From contig NZ_HG964450.1 in the NCBI RefSeq assembly GCF_000612725.1, positions 132,933 through 194,046 of the forward strand: a stretch of DNA of 61,114 nucleotides, in the 5' to 3' direction. Source of the stretch: Mycolicibacterium austroafricanum. GTDB taxonomy: Bacteria > Actinomycetota > Actinomycetes > Mycobacteriales > Mycobacteriaceae. The notes under the pieces were generated by a model, which did no database searches, was not told where the DNA came from, and saw only the letters and a program-made list of their open reading frames with translations. Positions 27,396 to 37,207 of the stretch are shown piece after piece (positions within the stretch are counted from its first letter, which is position 1; each line of letters starts with the position of its first letter). A program made the translations under genes and the position numbers.

Positions 27396-28223
27396 TCATC
27401 GAGTGTCGATGCGGCGGTTGTAGTCCCGCCGAGCGGTGTCGTCACCGTCGAGCATCCGGTGACCGGCGCCGAGCGCGGCCATGACCTGGGTGCGTGCGGC
27501 GCCGGGAAGCAGACCGTAGGCCCAGGACACCGGGCGCAATCGAGCGGGCACGTAGACCGTACGCCGGTGCCGCCGAACCCCTGCGACCACGCCGGCCGCG
27601 ACTTCCGCGGGTTCACACGACCTGAGCAACCAGTGATCGCGCAGCCCGCTGGTGAGCTCGGTGTTGACGACGCCCGGGAGCACGCACGTGAACCGCACCC
27701 CGCAGTCACGCAGCTCAAGCGCTGCGGCCTCGGTGAACCCCACCACCGCGAATTTGGTTGCGGTGTAGGTGGCTACGCCGCCGAAGGCGATGCGGCCCGC
27801 CGCGGACGCCACGTTGACGATGTGACCGGAGCGGCGGGCGACCATCCTGCTCGCGGCGTGCTGAGTCCCGAACACCACCCCCGCCACGTTGACCGCGAGC
27901 TGGCGGCGGACGGATTCGGGCGACTCGTCCAGCATCTGGGTGACGGGCATGATGCCGGCGTTGTTCACCATGACGTCCAGCGGGCCCAGGCGTTGCTCGA
28001 CCTCGTCGAGGAACTTCTCGACGCTGTCATGGTCGGTGACGTCGACGCCGGACCCGAGGCAGCCGATCTCGGCTGCGGTCCGAACGGCCAGATCGGCGTC
28101 CAGGTCACCGATGGCCACCGAGGCTCCGGCCGCCGCGAAGGCGCGCGCCGTCGCCGCGCCGATTCCCCGCGCCGCGCCGGTGATGGCGACCACGCGTCCG
28201 GTGAGATTTCTGTCTGCGGTCAC
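27396..28223 (-). CDS. short-chain dehydrogenase/reductase
   Basis: This 275-residue NAD(P)-dependent SDR has the nucleotide-binding TGAARGIGAATARAF (about 16-30), the NNAG motif (VNNAGIMPV), catalytic Ser in VNVASAAGR and YTATK (Tyr-x-x-x-Lys). I chose the GTG at 28223, preceded by AAAGGCGG, over an ATG five codons earlier with no site. It is the last gene of a small operon with fadD and an alpha/beta hydrolase, separated by 67 bases from fadD. The C-terminal 60 residues are basic, as in SDRs that act on lipids at the membrane. Substrate unknown. Confidence 0.88.
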   Translation of the reverse strand: MTADRNLTGRVVAITGAARGIGAATARAFAAAGASVAIGDLDADLAVRTAAEIGCLGSGVDVTDHDSVEKFLDEVEQRLGPLDVMVNNAGIMPVTQMLDESPESVRRQLAVNVAGVVFGTQHAASRMVARRSGHIVNVASAAGRIAFGGVATYTATKFAVVGFTEAAALELRDCGVRFTCVLPGVVNTELTSGLRDHWLLRSCEPAEVAAGVVAGVRRHRRTVYVPARLRPVSWAYGLLPGAARTQVMAALGAGHRMLDGDDTARRDYNRRIDTR

Positions 28224-28290
28224 TGTTCCGCCTTTCATACCGAGTTGTGCCGACGTTCGTGGACCGCGCGCGGGACGGCTGGGCACCATC

Positions 28291-29886
28291 TCAGCGCTGC
28301 TCCATTCGCGCCAGATCCCGCTTGAGGACCTTGCCGGTCTCATTGCGCGGCAGGGCATCGACGAACAGGACGTCGCGGGGCACCTTGTGGCGCGCCAGCC
28401 TCGATCGCACGGCGTGACGGATCTGATCGGCATCGATGTCCGCGCCGGCGGCGGGCACGACGAACGCGCGCAGGCACATCCCGAAATCGTCGTCGCGCAC
28501 CCCGACCACCGCGGCCTCCCGGACACCCGGTAACTCCACAAGCAGATTCTCGATCTCGAGCGGATAGACGTTCTCGCCGCCGGAGATCACCATGTCGTCC
28601 TCGCGGCCGTCGATGAACCACAGCCCGTCGTCGTCGAAATGACCGGTGTCGCCGCTGGAAAGGAGTCCGTCGACGGTCTTCTTGCTTCCGCCGCCGGTGT
28701 AGCCGCCGAAACTGAGTCCGCTGGACACGTAGATGGTGCCGACTTCGCCGGCTCGGGTGATCCGGCGATCCCGACTGTCATAGGCGGCGATCGTGCATCC
28801 GATCGGCGGCCGCCCCACAGTGCCGGGGGCGCGCCTGAGTTCCGCCGGTGTCGCGACGGCCGCGGTGGCCACCTCGGTCGAGCCGTAGAGGTTGTACAGC
28901 ACCTCACCGAAATGCGCCGCGGCCCTGCGGTAGAGCTCCGGCGACAGCGACGACCCGGCGACGAACACCACCGACAGCGACGAGGTGTCGAACGCATTGA
29001 GCGCCGCGGGCGGCAGGTCGAGGATCCGGGACAGCATGGTCGGCACCAGGATCAGTGCTCGCGCGTGATGCTTCTGCACCGCCTCCAGCGTCTCGCGGGC
29101 GTCGAAACGCCGGTGGAGCACCACGTGGTTGCCCAGCGCCAGGCCGACGGTGCAGGTCGCCAGCCCGGTGGCGTGGAACAGCGGTGCGGCAACAACGTAG
29201 GCGCTGTTGCGCGGCCATGGGATGCGGTCGAGAAGCTGGGCCGACTGCAGCGGGTTGAGCCGGTCGCGTGGCGCACCCTTCGGGATACCGGTGGTGCCGC
29301 TGGTGAGAAGCACCAATCCGCCCGGCCGTCGCGGGACAACCGGTATGGCAGTACTTTTCGTTGCAGCGCGACTCGCCATCTGTGTGCCGGTGAGGCGCAC
29401 GACGTCCGGGTCGAGATCACGGAGCAGCGGTGCGAACTCGTCGTCGGCAACGACGGTGGTCACACCCTCGCGCAGGCACACATCGGCCAGTTGCGGTGCG
29501 GCGAAACCGGTGTTCAGGAGCACCGTTCGCACGCCTGCCTTGTTGGCTGCCGCGAGGTCGAGGACCAACTCCACACCGCTTCGACGCAACAGCCCCACCA
29601 CCGCCGGTCCACCCGCCGCGGCCGGTATTGCCTGTGCCCGCGCATTGGACTGTTGGTCCAACTCGACGAATGTCAAGGTTTCGGTGTCGTCGGTGAGCGC
29701 GGGCCAGTGCCGGTACTGCGCGGCCGTGAAGCTTGCCAGTCCGCCGAAGGCGCCGTAGCGACGCACGGCTCGGGATGCGCGCAGCGCATCCCGCGGACGC
29801 AGGGGGTCGACCATCCCGCGTTTGCACAGCACCACCGACGCGCGAGCCAGAGTCACTGTGTGCAGGAGTCTTCCACTTGCACTCAT
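28291..29886 (-). CDS. fatty acyl-CoA/AMP ligase (FadD family)
   Basis: This 531-residue ANL-superfamily enzyme activates a carboxylic acid as acyl-AMP and joins it to CoA. The P-loop-like LTSGTTGIPKGAPRD, the A5 region LYNLYGSTEVATAAV, the SGDTGHFDDDGLWFIDGR stretch and the C-terminal catalytic Lys region (LPRNETGKVLKRDL) are all present. It resembles the FadD12 type of M. tuberculosis, but the exact orthology is a guess. Its ATG at 29886 overlaps the stop of the alpha/beta hydrolase (ATGA). Confidence 0.92.
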   Translation of the reverse strand: MSASGRLLHTVTLARASVVLCKRGMVDPLRPRDALRASRAVRRYGAFGGLASFTAAQYRHWPALTDDTETLTFVELDQQSNARAQAIPAAAGGPAVVGLLRRSGVELVLDLAAANKAGVRTVLLNTGFAAPQLADVCLREGVTTVVADDEFAPLLRDLDPDVVRLTGTQMASRAATKSTAIPVVPRRPGGLVLLTSGTTGIPKGAPRDRLNPLQSAQLLDRIPWPRNSAYVVAAPLFHATGLATCTVGLALGNHVVLHRRFDARETLEAVQKHHARALILVPTMLSRILDLPPAALNAFDTSSLSVVFVAGSSLSPELYRRAAAHFGEVLYNLYGSTEVATAAVATPAELRRAPGTVGRPPIGCTIAAYDSRDRRITRAGEVGTIYVSSGLSFGGYTGGGSKKTVDGLLSSGDTGHFDDDGLWFIDGREDDMVISGGENVYPLEIENLLVELPGVREAAVVGVRDDDFGMCLRAFVVPAAGADIDADQIRHAVRSRLARHKVPRDVLFVDALPRNETGKVLKRDLARMEQR

Positions 29887-30722
29887 CGGGGAATCCCATC
29901 CAGGAGTCGGAACGTGAGCCGGACCACCGCGGCCGGATCATCGAGCTGTGGGCAGTGGCCCGAGCGGGGAAGGACCACCAGATCGCTTCCCGGTATCTGC
30001 CGGTGCAGGATCCGGCTGGCGTGTACCGGGATGATCCGGTCCCGTCCACCGTGCACGATCAGAGTCGGGCAATTCACCCGAACCTCCCGATGACCGCCGG
30101 CGGTCTCGATCGCGTACTGAAACGCATAGCGGCCCAGCGTCTCCAGTGCCCGCGGCTGAGTGGCCAACGACGACCACCGACTCACCACGTCGGGATTGAC
30201 CACCGCGTCGGGCCCGTACAACACCTTCCTGGCGGCGGCCTCGGTAAGGGCTCTCGCCGCCGGTGCAGGCAGCCGGATGGCGCCCACCCCGCGCCACACC
30301 GGCGCCGGAACCGGCCGCAGACGCGCCAACCGTGCCAGCCAGTGCCTGGCGTTGACGGGGTCGTCGAGCGCGACCAACCCCGCGACGAGTGCCGGATGAC
30401 GGTTCGCCGCCCGCACCGCGGTGGCCGCCCCGAGCGAATTGCCGACCAGGACAACCGGACCGAGATCTTTCAGCAGCGCTCCGGCGAATGCGTCGAACTG
30501 TCCGAGCAGTGGTCCCGGGGCGCGGGCCCCTGCCCGGCCGAACCCGGGCAGATCCACCGCGACAGCTCGTCGGCCCGCGGCACCGAACCCGCGCAGAACC
30601 TCCGTCCAGGTGTCGGCGGAATCGGCGTAGCCGTGCAGCAGCACCACCGGTGGGTCGCTGCCCGGCACTGCCAGCACACGAGTCCCGACCCCGCCGAACG
30701 AGGCGCGAGTCTCGACGATCAT
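29883..30722 (-). CDS. alpha/beta hydrolase
   Basis: This 279-residue enzyme has the oxyanion HGYADSADTW (about 30-39), nucleophile elbow VGNSLGAAT, and the late His in PRSGHCPQLDDP. No signal peptide is seen. The substrate is likely an ester or lipid because it is sandwiched, with four-base overlaps, between the acyl-CoA dehydrogenase gene upstream (30719) and fadD downstream. Other alpha/beta-fold activities such as haloperoxidase-like or epoxide hydrolysis cannot be excluded. Confidence 0.88.
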   Translation of the reverse strand: MIVETRASFGGVGTRVLAVPGSDPPVVLLHGYADSADTWTEVLRGFGAAGRRAVAVDLPGFGRAGARAPGPLLGQFDAFAGALLKDLGPVVLVGNSLGAATAVRAANRHPALVAGLVALDDPVNARHWLARLARLRPVPAPVWRGVGAIRLPAPAARALTEAAARKVLYGPDAVVNPDVVSRWSSLATQPRALETLGRYAFQYAIETAGGHREVRVNCPTLIVHGGRDRIIPVHASRILHRQIPGSDLVVLPRSGHCPQLDDPAAVVRLTFRLLDGIPR

Positions 30723-31975
30723 CCCGACAGCAGCCCCTTGGCGATGTGAGTCACCTGAATCTCATTGCTGCCGGCATAGATCATCAGCGACTTGGCATCC
30801 CGCGCGAGTTGCTCGACGCGGTACTCGGCCATGTATCCGTTGCCGCCGAACAGTTGCACGGCTTCCATCGCCGCCTCCGTGGCCGCCTCGGACGAGTAGA
30901 GCTTGATCGCAGAGGCCTCCGCCAAGCTCGGCATCCTTCCGGCGCCCAGGCGTTCAAGTGTCTGGAAGACCATGTTCTGCACGTTCATCCGGGCCACCTC
31001 GATTCGGGCCAATTTCAGCTGAATCAGCTGGAACTGACCTATGTTGCGCCCCCAGAGGGTCCGGGTCTTGGCATAGTCGAGGCACAGCCGGTGACACTCG
31101 TTGATGATGCCCAGGGACATCAGCGCGATTCCGAGTCGCTCGGCAGCGAAGTTGGCGCGTGCGCTGTCGCGTCCGTCGCCGGCGCCGTGCTGCTCGGTTT
31201 CGCCGAGCAGCCGGTCCGGGGACAGCCGCACGTTGTCGAAGAACAGCTCCCCCGTCGGCGAGGACATCATGCCCATCTTCTTGAACGGTCTGCCCTGGGT
31301 CAGCCCCGCCATCCCCGAGTCCAGGACGAACGTGAGGACCGGACGCTGCCGCGGGTCGGTGGCCGGGTCGTCGGCCAACTTCGCGTAGACGACGAGCACG
31401 TCGGCGTCGGGGCCGTTGGTGATGAACGTCTTCTGCCCGTTGAGGATGTAGTCCGCGCCGTCGCGCTTGACATAGGTCTTCATCCCGCCGAATGCGTCCG
31501 AACCGGCATCGGGTTCGGTGATGGCCCATGCGGCGATCTTCTCCAGCGTCATCAGCTCCGGCAGCCACCGCTCCTTCTGCGCCAGCGTGCCCCGGCTCAT
31601 GATGGTGGCCGCGCCCAGCCCCAGGCTCACCCCGATCGTGGACAGCAACCCGATGCTGACACCGGCGATCTCGGAGACCAACACCGCGGCCATCGACGCC
31701 TGGGCGCCGATGTCGCCGAGTCCTCCGCCGGCCTTCTTCTCGTGCTTCTCCCCGGTGGACCCGGACTCGTGCCGTGCCCGCTCCTTGTCCAGCATCGACT
31801 TCACCGCATCGGCGGCGACCGCGTCGAGTCCGAACTCGCTGAACAGCTTTCGTGCGATGGGGTAGGGCGACAGCGCGCCGCTCTCAAGGTCGTCCAGATG
31901 CGGTCGGATCTCGGTGGCGATGAACTCGCGCACCGTGTCACGCATGATGATGTCGGTATCTGACCATTCGTACAC
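30719..31975 (-). CDS. acyl-CoA dehydrogenase (FadE21-like)
   Basis: This 418-residue flavoenzyme oxidises acyl-CoA at alpha-beta carbons. Motifs include AWAITEPDAGSDAFGG (signature 1), the FAD-binding TFITNGPDADVLVVYAK region and C-terminal QLFGGNGYMAEYRVEQLARD (signature 2) followed by IYAGSNEIQ. A charged insertion (RARHESGSTGEKHEKKAGGG, about 68-87) is unusual. The GTG at 31975 is three bases from the SDR stop. M. tuberculosis has fadE21 next to ltp1 at the same position relative to sirR. Electrons would go to ETF. Confidence 0.92.
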   Translation of the reverse strand: MYEWSDTDIIMRDTVREFIATEIRPHLDDLESGALSPYPIARKLFSEFGLDAVAADAVKSMLDKERARHESGSTGEKHEKKAGGGLGDIGAQASMAAVLVSEIAGVSIGLLSTIGVSLGLGAATIMSRGTLAQKERWLPELMTLEKIAAWAITEPDAGSDAFGGMKTYVKRDGADYILNGQKTFITNGPDADVLVVYAKLADDPATDPRQRPVLTFVLDSGMAGLTQGRPFKKMGMMSSPTGELFFDNVRLSPDRLLGETEQHGAGDGRDSARANFAAERLGIALMSLGIINECHRLCLDYAKTRTLWGRNIGQFQLIQLKLARIEVARMNVQNMVFQTLERLGAGRMPSLAEASAIKLYSSEAATEAAMEAVQLFGGNGYMAEYRVEQLARDAKSLMIYAGSNEIQVTHIAKGLLSG

Positions 31976-31977
31976 GG

Positions 31978-32850
31978 TTACGCTCCGGGCAGCCGGGCGG
32001 CGATGTCGTCGAGCTCCCAGACCTTGTCGGTCTCGATCGTCTCGACGTCCTGCCAGCCTTGGAGCAGCGAGATGGCGCCACCCTGAACGGCATACACCTT
32101 GCCGGTGACAGGGCACTTCTCGCTCGCCAGATAGCCGACCAGCGGTGAGATGTTGGCCGGTGCGAACAAATCCAGTTCGCCGTCGTCGGGTTCGGCCATC
32201 AGCGCTCCCATGCCCGGCGTCGCCAGCGTCAGCCGGGTCCGCGCGATCGGCGCGATGGCGTTGACCCGCACCCCGTACCGCTCGAGTTCTTCTGCGGCGA
32301 TCAGTGTCAGTGCGGCGATCCCGGCCTTGGCGGCCCCGTAGTTCGCCTGACCGGCATTGGGCAGCGTCACGCCGGACCCTGATGCGGTGTTGATCACCGC
32401 CGCGGTCGGCTGCTCGCCTGCCTTGGACTGTTCCTTCCAGTACGCGGCGGCGTGGTGAAGCATCGCGAAATGCCCCTTGAGGTGGACGTTGATCACCGCG
32501 TCCCACTGGTCCTCCGCCATCCCGGCGATGAACGCATCGCGCAGGATGCCGGCGTTGTTCACCAGGACGTCGAGACGGCCGAACTCGTCGATCGCCTGTT
32601 GCACCACACGCTTGGCGCCATCCCAGTCGGCCACGCTGTCGGTGTTGGCCACCGCCCGACCGCCGTTGGCGGTGATCTCGGCGACAACCTCGTGCGCGGG
32701 GCCTACGTCGGCGCCCTCACCGGTGTTACTGCCGCCGAGGTCGTTGACGACGACCGCGGCGCCCTGCGCCGCGAACAGCAGCGCGTGCTCGCGGCCGATG
32801 CCGCGACCCGCGCCGGTGATCACCGCGACCCGGCCATCCAACATTCCCAT
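31978..32850 (-). CDS. short-chain dehydrogenase (hydroxyacyl-CoA dehydrogenase type)
   Basis: This 290-residue SDR has the cofactor loop TGAGRGIGREHALLFAAQG, NNAGILRDAF, and the catalytic SGSGVTLPNAGQANYGAAK (Ser, Tyr, Lys). The sequence resembles the dehydrogenase domain of peroxisomal multifunctional enzyme type 2, which acts on 3-hydroxyacyl-CoA; that fits its place between a MaoC hydratase and a FadE. A second ATG one codon upstream (32853) is equally possible. AAAGGAG lies just upstream. Confidence 0.88.
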   Translation of the reverse strand: MGMLDGRVAVITGAGRGIGREHALLFAAQGAAVVVNDLGGSNTGEGADVGPAHEVVAEITANGGRAVANTDSVADWDGAKRVVQQAIDEFGRLDVLVNNAGILRDAFIAGMAEDQWDAVINVHLKGHFAMLHHAAAYWKEQSKAGEQPTAAVINTASGSGVTLPNAGQANYGAAKAGIAALTLIAAEELERYGVRVNAIAPIARTRLTLATPGMGALMAEPDDGELDLFAPANISPLVGYLASEKCPVTGKVYAVQGGAISLLQGWQDVETIETDKVWELDDIAARLPGA

Positions 32851-32870
32851 CATGTGTCTCCTTTGACTCG

Positions 32871-33764
32871 TCAGTCGGCGATCTCGGCAAGACCGTCGGT
32901 GATTGCCTTTTCGGCGCCGCCGGCCCGGGTGGTCTCGAACTGGTAGGTCGTGACGCCGGCCGCCGCGGTGCCGCTGTCCCTCTTCCAGATCGACGTCTCG
33001 AGATCGTCGCCGGGGAGCACCATCTTCGAGAACCGCACGGCGAATCGCCGTAGCCGGCCCACGTCCGAGCCGGCGACCTCGGTCAGCACGGCCCACGAGG
33101 TGAACGCCATGGTGCACAGGCCGTGAGCGATGATGCCCGGCAGACCGGCGTCGCGTGCCACCTCCTCGTCGAGGTGGATCGGCATCGGGTCACCGGATGC
33201 CGGGGAATAGCGGAACGTCTGGTCGTGGTCGATGTGCTGGGCGACCCGGGCCAGGGGATCCCGCTCCCGTAGCGCTTCGTCGAACTTGTGCGACGGGCTG
33301 AGCTCGCCGATCTTCTTGCCCGCGTTGAAGCCCCGCACGAAGCACGTCACGTACTGCTCGTTGACCAGCTCGCCGCCCTCGGTCCGGCACTCGATCAGGA
33401 TCGCCGCGCGGGTACCGTTGTCCAGGCCCTCATATCCGATCATCTTTCCGCGGGACACCAGCTTGTCCCCGGGGCGGATCGGGCGGTGGAAGTAGAAGTC
33501 CTGTTCCCCGTGCACCACCCGCGGAACGAGTTCCACCGGGAGTACGTCGACCGTGGGCATCATCATCGACTCGAACACCGGGACGATGGCGAACACGGGC
33601 GGCGCGACATCACCGTTGCGATGCGCCTCGATGGGATCATTTGTGGCCGCGGCATATTCGGCGATGCGCTCGCGGGTCACCTCGAAGTGATCGTCGTCTG
33701 TCCAGGTGTCCAGACCGCTGTCGTCGAACGCCGGATCGGCCACCGCCGCGCGTGTGTCCGTCAC
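32871..33764 (-). CDS. double hot-dog MaoC-type enoyl-CoA hydratase
   Basis: This 297-residue protein consists of two hot-dog domains. The first (about 25-150) is the degenerate FAS1-like/MaoC N-terminal type; the second (about 165-290) has the hydratase 2 motif SGDPMPIHLDEEVARDAG and PGIIAHGLCTMAF, with Asp and His of the active site. It should hydrate 2-enoyl-CoA to (R)-3-hydroxyacyl-CoA for the SDR encoded next. The start is the GTG at 33764, one base from the SRPBCC stop. Confidence 0.9.
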   Translation of the reverse strand: MTDTRAAVADPAFDDSGLDTWTDDDHFEVTRERIAEYAAATNDPIEAHRNGDVAPPVFAIVPVFESMMMPTVDVLPVELVPRVVHGEQDFYFHRPIRPGDKLVSRGKMIGYEGLDNGTRAAILIECRTEGGELVNEQYVTCFVRGFNAGKKIGELSPSHKFDEALRERDPLARVAQHIDHDQTFRYSPASGDPMPIHLDEEVARDAGLPGIIAHGLCTMAFTSWAVLTEVAGSDVGRLRRFAVRFSKMVLPGDDLETSIWKRDSGTAAAGVTTYQFETTRAGGAEKAITDGLAEIAD

Positions 33765-33765
33765 G

Positions 33766-34206
33766 TCACACCGCCGCCGAGGCGAGCTCGTCGAGCTGGC
33801 TGAGCGTCTTGTCGAGCTGACGCAGGCCGTCCTTCTCCACCGCTTTGGCCAGCGCGCCTTTCACCAGCGCACCCTCGAAGTCACCACTGACGGTGAACGT
33901 CGAGCCGGCGCCCGACGGTTGGATGGTGAACGTGAAATCGGCCTTCACACCGGCCATTCCGGTGCCGCCGAGCGCCAGCGCGGTGGGGGCGTCGACCGCC
34001 TTGACGATCCATTCGATCTTGTTGGCCATGTTCAGCATCACGATCTTGGCCGTCAGCCGGGCACCCGGGGTGAGCGTGGCGGGGGGCTGATCCAGCCACC
34101 TGTCGTGCACGGTGAACCACTTGTCCCAGGTCTGCGGGTCCGAGATGATCGCCCACAGCTCCTCGGGAGCGGCGCTCAGATCCCTTGTGGCTTCGATGTG
34201 TCCCAT
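33766..34206 (-). CDS. SRPBCC/polyketide cyclase-like protein
   Basis: This 146-residue protein starts MGHIEATRDLSAAPEELWAI, typical of mycobacterial START-like proteins, and continues with a helix-grip pattern (MNMANKIEWIVKAV-like region; STFTVSGDFEGALVKGAL). It is separate in sequence from the one at 26964. It lies between ltp1 and the MaoC gene and may bind or deliver a lipid in this pathway; this is an inference from context. Confidence 0.87.
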   Translation of the reverse strand: MGHIEATRDLSAAPEELWAIISDPQTWDKWFTVHDRWLDQPPATLTPGARLTAKIVMLNMANKIEWIVKAVDAPTALALGGTGMAGVKADFTFTIQPSGAGSTFTVSGDFEGALVKGALAKAVEKDGLRQLDKTLSQLDELASAAV

Positions 34207-34250
34207 GGTGTTACTCCTGTCGTCGGGTTGTGTCTTCGGAGGTCAGCGCG

Positions 34251-35441
34251 TCAGCGTTCGGCGCGTTGGTAGGCGGTGACGACGGCGGCGCCGCCGAGAC
34301 CGATGTTGTGCTGCAGCGCGGCGGTCACGCCGTTCACCTGGCGCTTGTCGGCGTCCCCACGCAGCTGCCAGGTCAATTCGGCGCACTGCGCCAGCCCGGT
34401 GGCACCCAGCGGGTGCCCCTTGGAGATCAGTCCGCCGGACGGGTTGACCACCCACCTGCCGCCGTAGGTGGTGTCCCCTGCGTCGATCAGTTTCGGAGCC
34501 TCGCCTTCACCGCACAAGCCCAGCGCTTCATAGAGCAGCAACTCGTTGGCCGAGAAGCAGTCGTGTAGCTCGATCACCTGAAACTCCTCAGGTCCGAGAC
34601 CCGCCTGTTCGTAGACCGATTGCGCCGCAGCGACATTCATGTGGTAGCCGATCAGCGCCTTGCAGGTGCCATCGAAGCTGTCACTGAAGTCGGAGGTCAT
34701 GGCTTGACCCACGATCTCCACGGCACGGTCGGCGAGCCCGTGTCTGTCGACGAAGTCTTCGGAGGCCAGAATCGCCGCGCCGGAGCCGTCAGAGGTCGGT
34801 GAGCACTGCAGTTTCGTCAAAGGGTCGTAGATCATTCGCGAATCCAGGATGTCGTCGAGCGTGTACTCGTCCTGAAACTGTGCGTACGGGTTGTTCACCG
34901 AGTGCTTGTGGTTCTTGTACCCGATCTTCGCGAAATGCTCTGCGGTGCTTCCGTATTCCTTCATGTGCTCCCGGCCCGCGGCACCGAACATCCACGGCGC
35001 CGGCGGGAAGAGCACCTCCGAGATCTCGGCGAGCGCCAGGAAGTGCTTCTCCATCGGCTGGGCCCGGTCGTCGTACGTCGACCCCAGCGATCCCGGCTGC
35101 ATCTTCTCGAAACCCAGCGCCAAGGTGCAATCGGCCAATCCGCCGCGGACCGCACGCGCGGCCAGGTACAGGGCCGTCGAACCGGTCGAACAGTTGTTGT
35201 TCACGTTGACCACCGGCACGCCTGTCATGCCCAGCTCGTAGACCGCCCTCTGCCCCGACGTCGACTCTCCGTACACATAGCCGACGTATGCCTCCTCGAC
35301 CTCGCGATAGTCCACACCCGCGTCGTCGAGCGCCTTGGTCCCCGCCTCGCGGGCCATGTCGGGATAGTCCCAGCCCTCCCGGCTACCGGGCTTCTCGAAT
35401 TTCGTCATCCCCACGCCGATCACGAACACCTTGTTCGGCAT
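34251..35441 (-). CDS. ltp1: thiolase-like lipid-transfer protein Ltp1
   Basis: This 396-residue thiolase-superfamily protein (SCP-x/Ltp type) begins [19 protein letters not shown]. The region [15 protein letters not shown] carries the nucleophilic Cys; [17 protein letters not shown] and [17 protein letters not shown] supply the catalytic His. It would cleave 3-ketoacyl-CoA or, as in Ltp2-type enzymes, carry out retroaldol removal of side chains; the activity is not certain. AAGGGA precedes the ATG at 35441. It is the first gene of an operon ltp1-SRPBCC-MaoC-SDR-fadE and is preceded by a clear promoter. Confidence 0.88.
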   Translation of the reverse strand: MPNKVFVIGVGMTKFEKPGSREGWDYPDMAREAGTKALDDAGVDYREVEEAYVGYVYGESTSGQRAVYELGMTGVPVVNVNNNCSTGSTALYLAARAVRGGLADCTLALGFEKMQPGSLGSTYDDRAQPMEKHFLALAEISEVLFPPAPWMFGAAGREHMKEYGSTAEHFAKIGYKNHKHSVNNPYAQFQDEYTLDDILDSRMIYDPLTKLQCSPTSDGSGAAILASEDFVDRHGLADRAVEIVGQAMTSDFSDSFDGTCKALIGYHMNVAAAQSVYEQAGLGPEEFQVIELHDCFSANELLLYEALGLCGEGEAPKLIDAGDTTYGGRWVVNPSGGLISKGHPLGATGLAQCAELTWQLRGDADKRQVNGVTAALQHNIGLGGAAVVTAYQRAER

Positions 35442-35498
35442 CGTCTGTCCCTTTCGCTCAACACCTTTGGCGTCTGCGCGCCACAACCGCTCGAACAA

Positions 35499-35527
35499 AA
35501 CATACATATCTGACTGTATCTTTGCAA
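35499..35527 (-). promoter_or_regulatory. promoter of the ltp1 operon with operator inside
   Basis: On the minus strand TTGCAA (35527-35522) and TATGTT (35504-35499) are 17 bases apart, a good sigma-A type promoter. Between them lies the inverted repeat ATACA-N8-TGTAT (35502-35519), where a bound repressor would block RNA polymerase. The TetR-family gene next door is the likely source. Confidence 0.6.
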
Positions 35528-35605
35528 GAGGGTGTCGCGGGCCCGAAGGTTGTCGGCAGGTAAAGGCAGAAAGAGGCAGGCGGCCGCCCGCCTCACCTCA
35601 TCGGA

Positions 35606-36250
35606 TTACTCGGACGGTTCGGCTTTCAGCGCGTCGGCGAGTGCCGAACCGAGGTCGACACACGCACGGTCCCAGCGCCGACGAGCGAGATCGAGATCAC
35701 GATCGACGAAGCTGACCACCAGGATGCCACGAAGCGCATCCATCGCGGTGAAGATGGCGTTACGAATCCTCTTGTGAGAGAAGGTATTCGGGAGAAGTTG
35801 ATCAATCGCAGCGACCAGGGTGCTGTTCACCATCGGCTCGACACGGGCCACCTCGCGGGCGAGGACATCATCGGTGCGCGCGGCGACCCACAGTTCGATC
35901 GTGGCCACGAACATGTCGCCCTGGTGCGACTCCCAGAGAAAGTCCAACACCCTGGGCACCGGGTCGGGACTCGAAAGCAGTCGCCCGTTCTGCCGGATCG
36001 CCGCCTGGATGCGCTGCTCGGCGAGGTGCTCGATGGCAGCGACCACCAGGTCTTCCTTGGATCGGAAGTGATGGACCTGAGCGCCGCGCGTCACCCCGGC
36101 GATCTCGACGATCCGCGGGGTCGTGGTGCCCGCGTACCCGTAGGTGACCAGGCACTCCACCGTGGCATCCAGCAGTCGGGTGCGCATGGCTGCAGTACGT
36201 TCGGCCTGGGTGCGCCGCCTCGTCGCCGCGCGTTCGACTCCCGTTCGCAT
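35606..36250 (-). CDS. TetR-family transcriptional regulator
   Basis: This 214-residue repressor has an N-terminal helix-turn-helix (MRTRLLDATVECLVTYGYAG, TTPRIVEIAGVTRGAQVHHF, FRSKEDLVVAAIEHL) and a helical ligand-binding domain. It is upstream of and in the same direction as the ltp1 operon, which has a matching palindrome in its promoter. Ligand is probably an acyl-CoA, as for other regulators of mycobacterial lipid clusters, but this is inferred. The start at 36250 leaves a basic N-terminal tail; a Met at residue 22 is an alternative. Confidence 0.9.
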   Translation of the reverse strand: MRTGVERAATRRRTQAERTAAMRTRLLDATVECLVTYGYAGTTTPRIVEIAGVTRGAQVHHFRSKEDLVVAAIEHLAEQRIQAAIRQNGRLLSSPDPVPRVLDFLWESHQGDMFVATIELWVAARTDDVLAREVARVEPMVNSTLVAAIDQLLPNTFSHKRIRNAIFTAMDALRGILVVSFVDRDLDLARRRWDRACVDLGSALADALKAEPSE

Positions 36251-36367
36251 TCTGCCGCGCCTTCCCCCGATCGCCCGGTCCCCCGGCTTGCAGGTCGGAT
36301 CAGACTACCTCCGACGACAACCGTGACCAACATCAATCGCACCCCACACGCCACGCCGCACCGGTGC

Positions 36368-36393
36368 TTGACATACATGCATGCATTTATGTA
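36368..36393. promoter_or_regulatory. palindromic site upstream of tetR and the response regulator
   Basis: The inverted repeat ACATA-N12-TATGT (36371-36392) contains the same ACATACAT octamer found in the ltp1 promoter (35500-35507). It overlaps a TTGACA (36368-36373) in plus orientation. It may be the autoregulatory operator of the TetR protein, or take part in control of the response-regulator gene at 36473. Confidence 0.45.
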
Positions 36394-36472
36394 CGGATAG
36401 GCGCGGGCCCGGATCAGGCAAGGCGGTGAATGCGGCGATGCACCAAAGCGCACCGGCGATGGTGACACGCCG

Positions 36473-37203
<731 letters not shown>

Positions 37204-37207
<4 letters not shown>

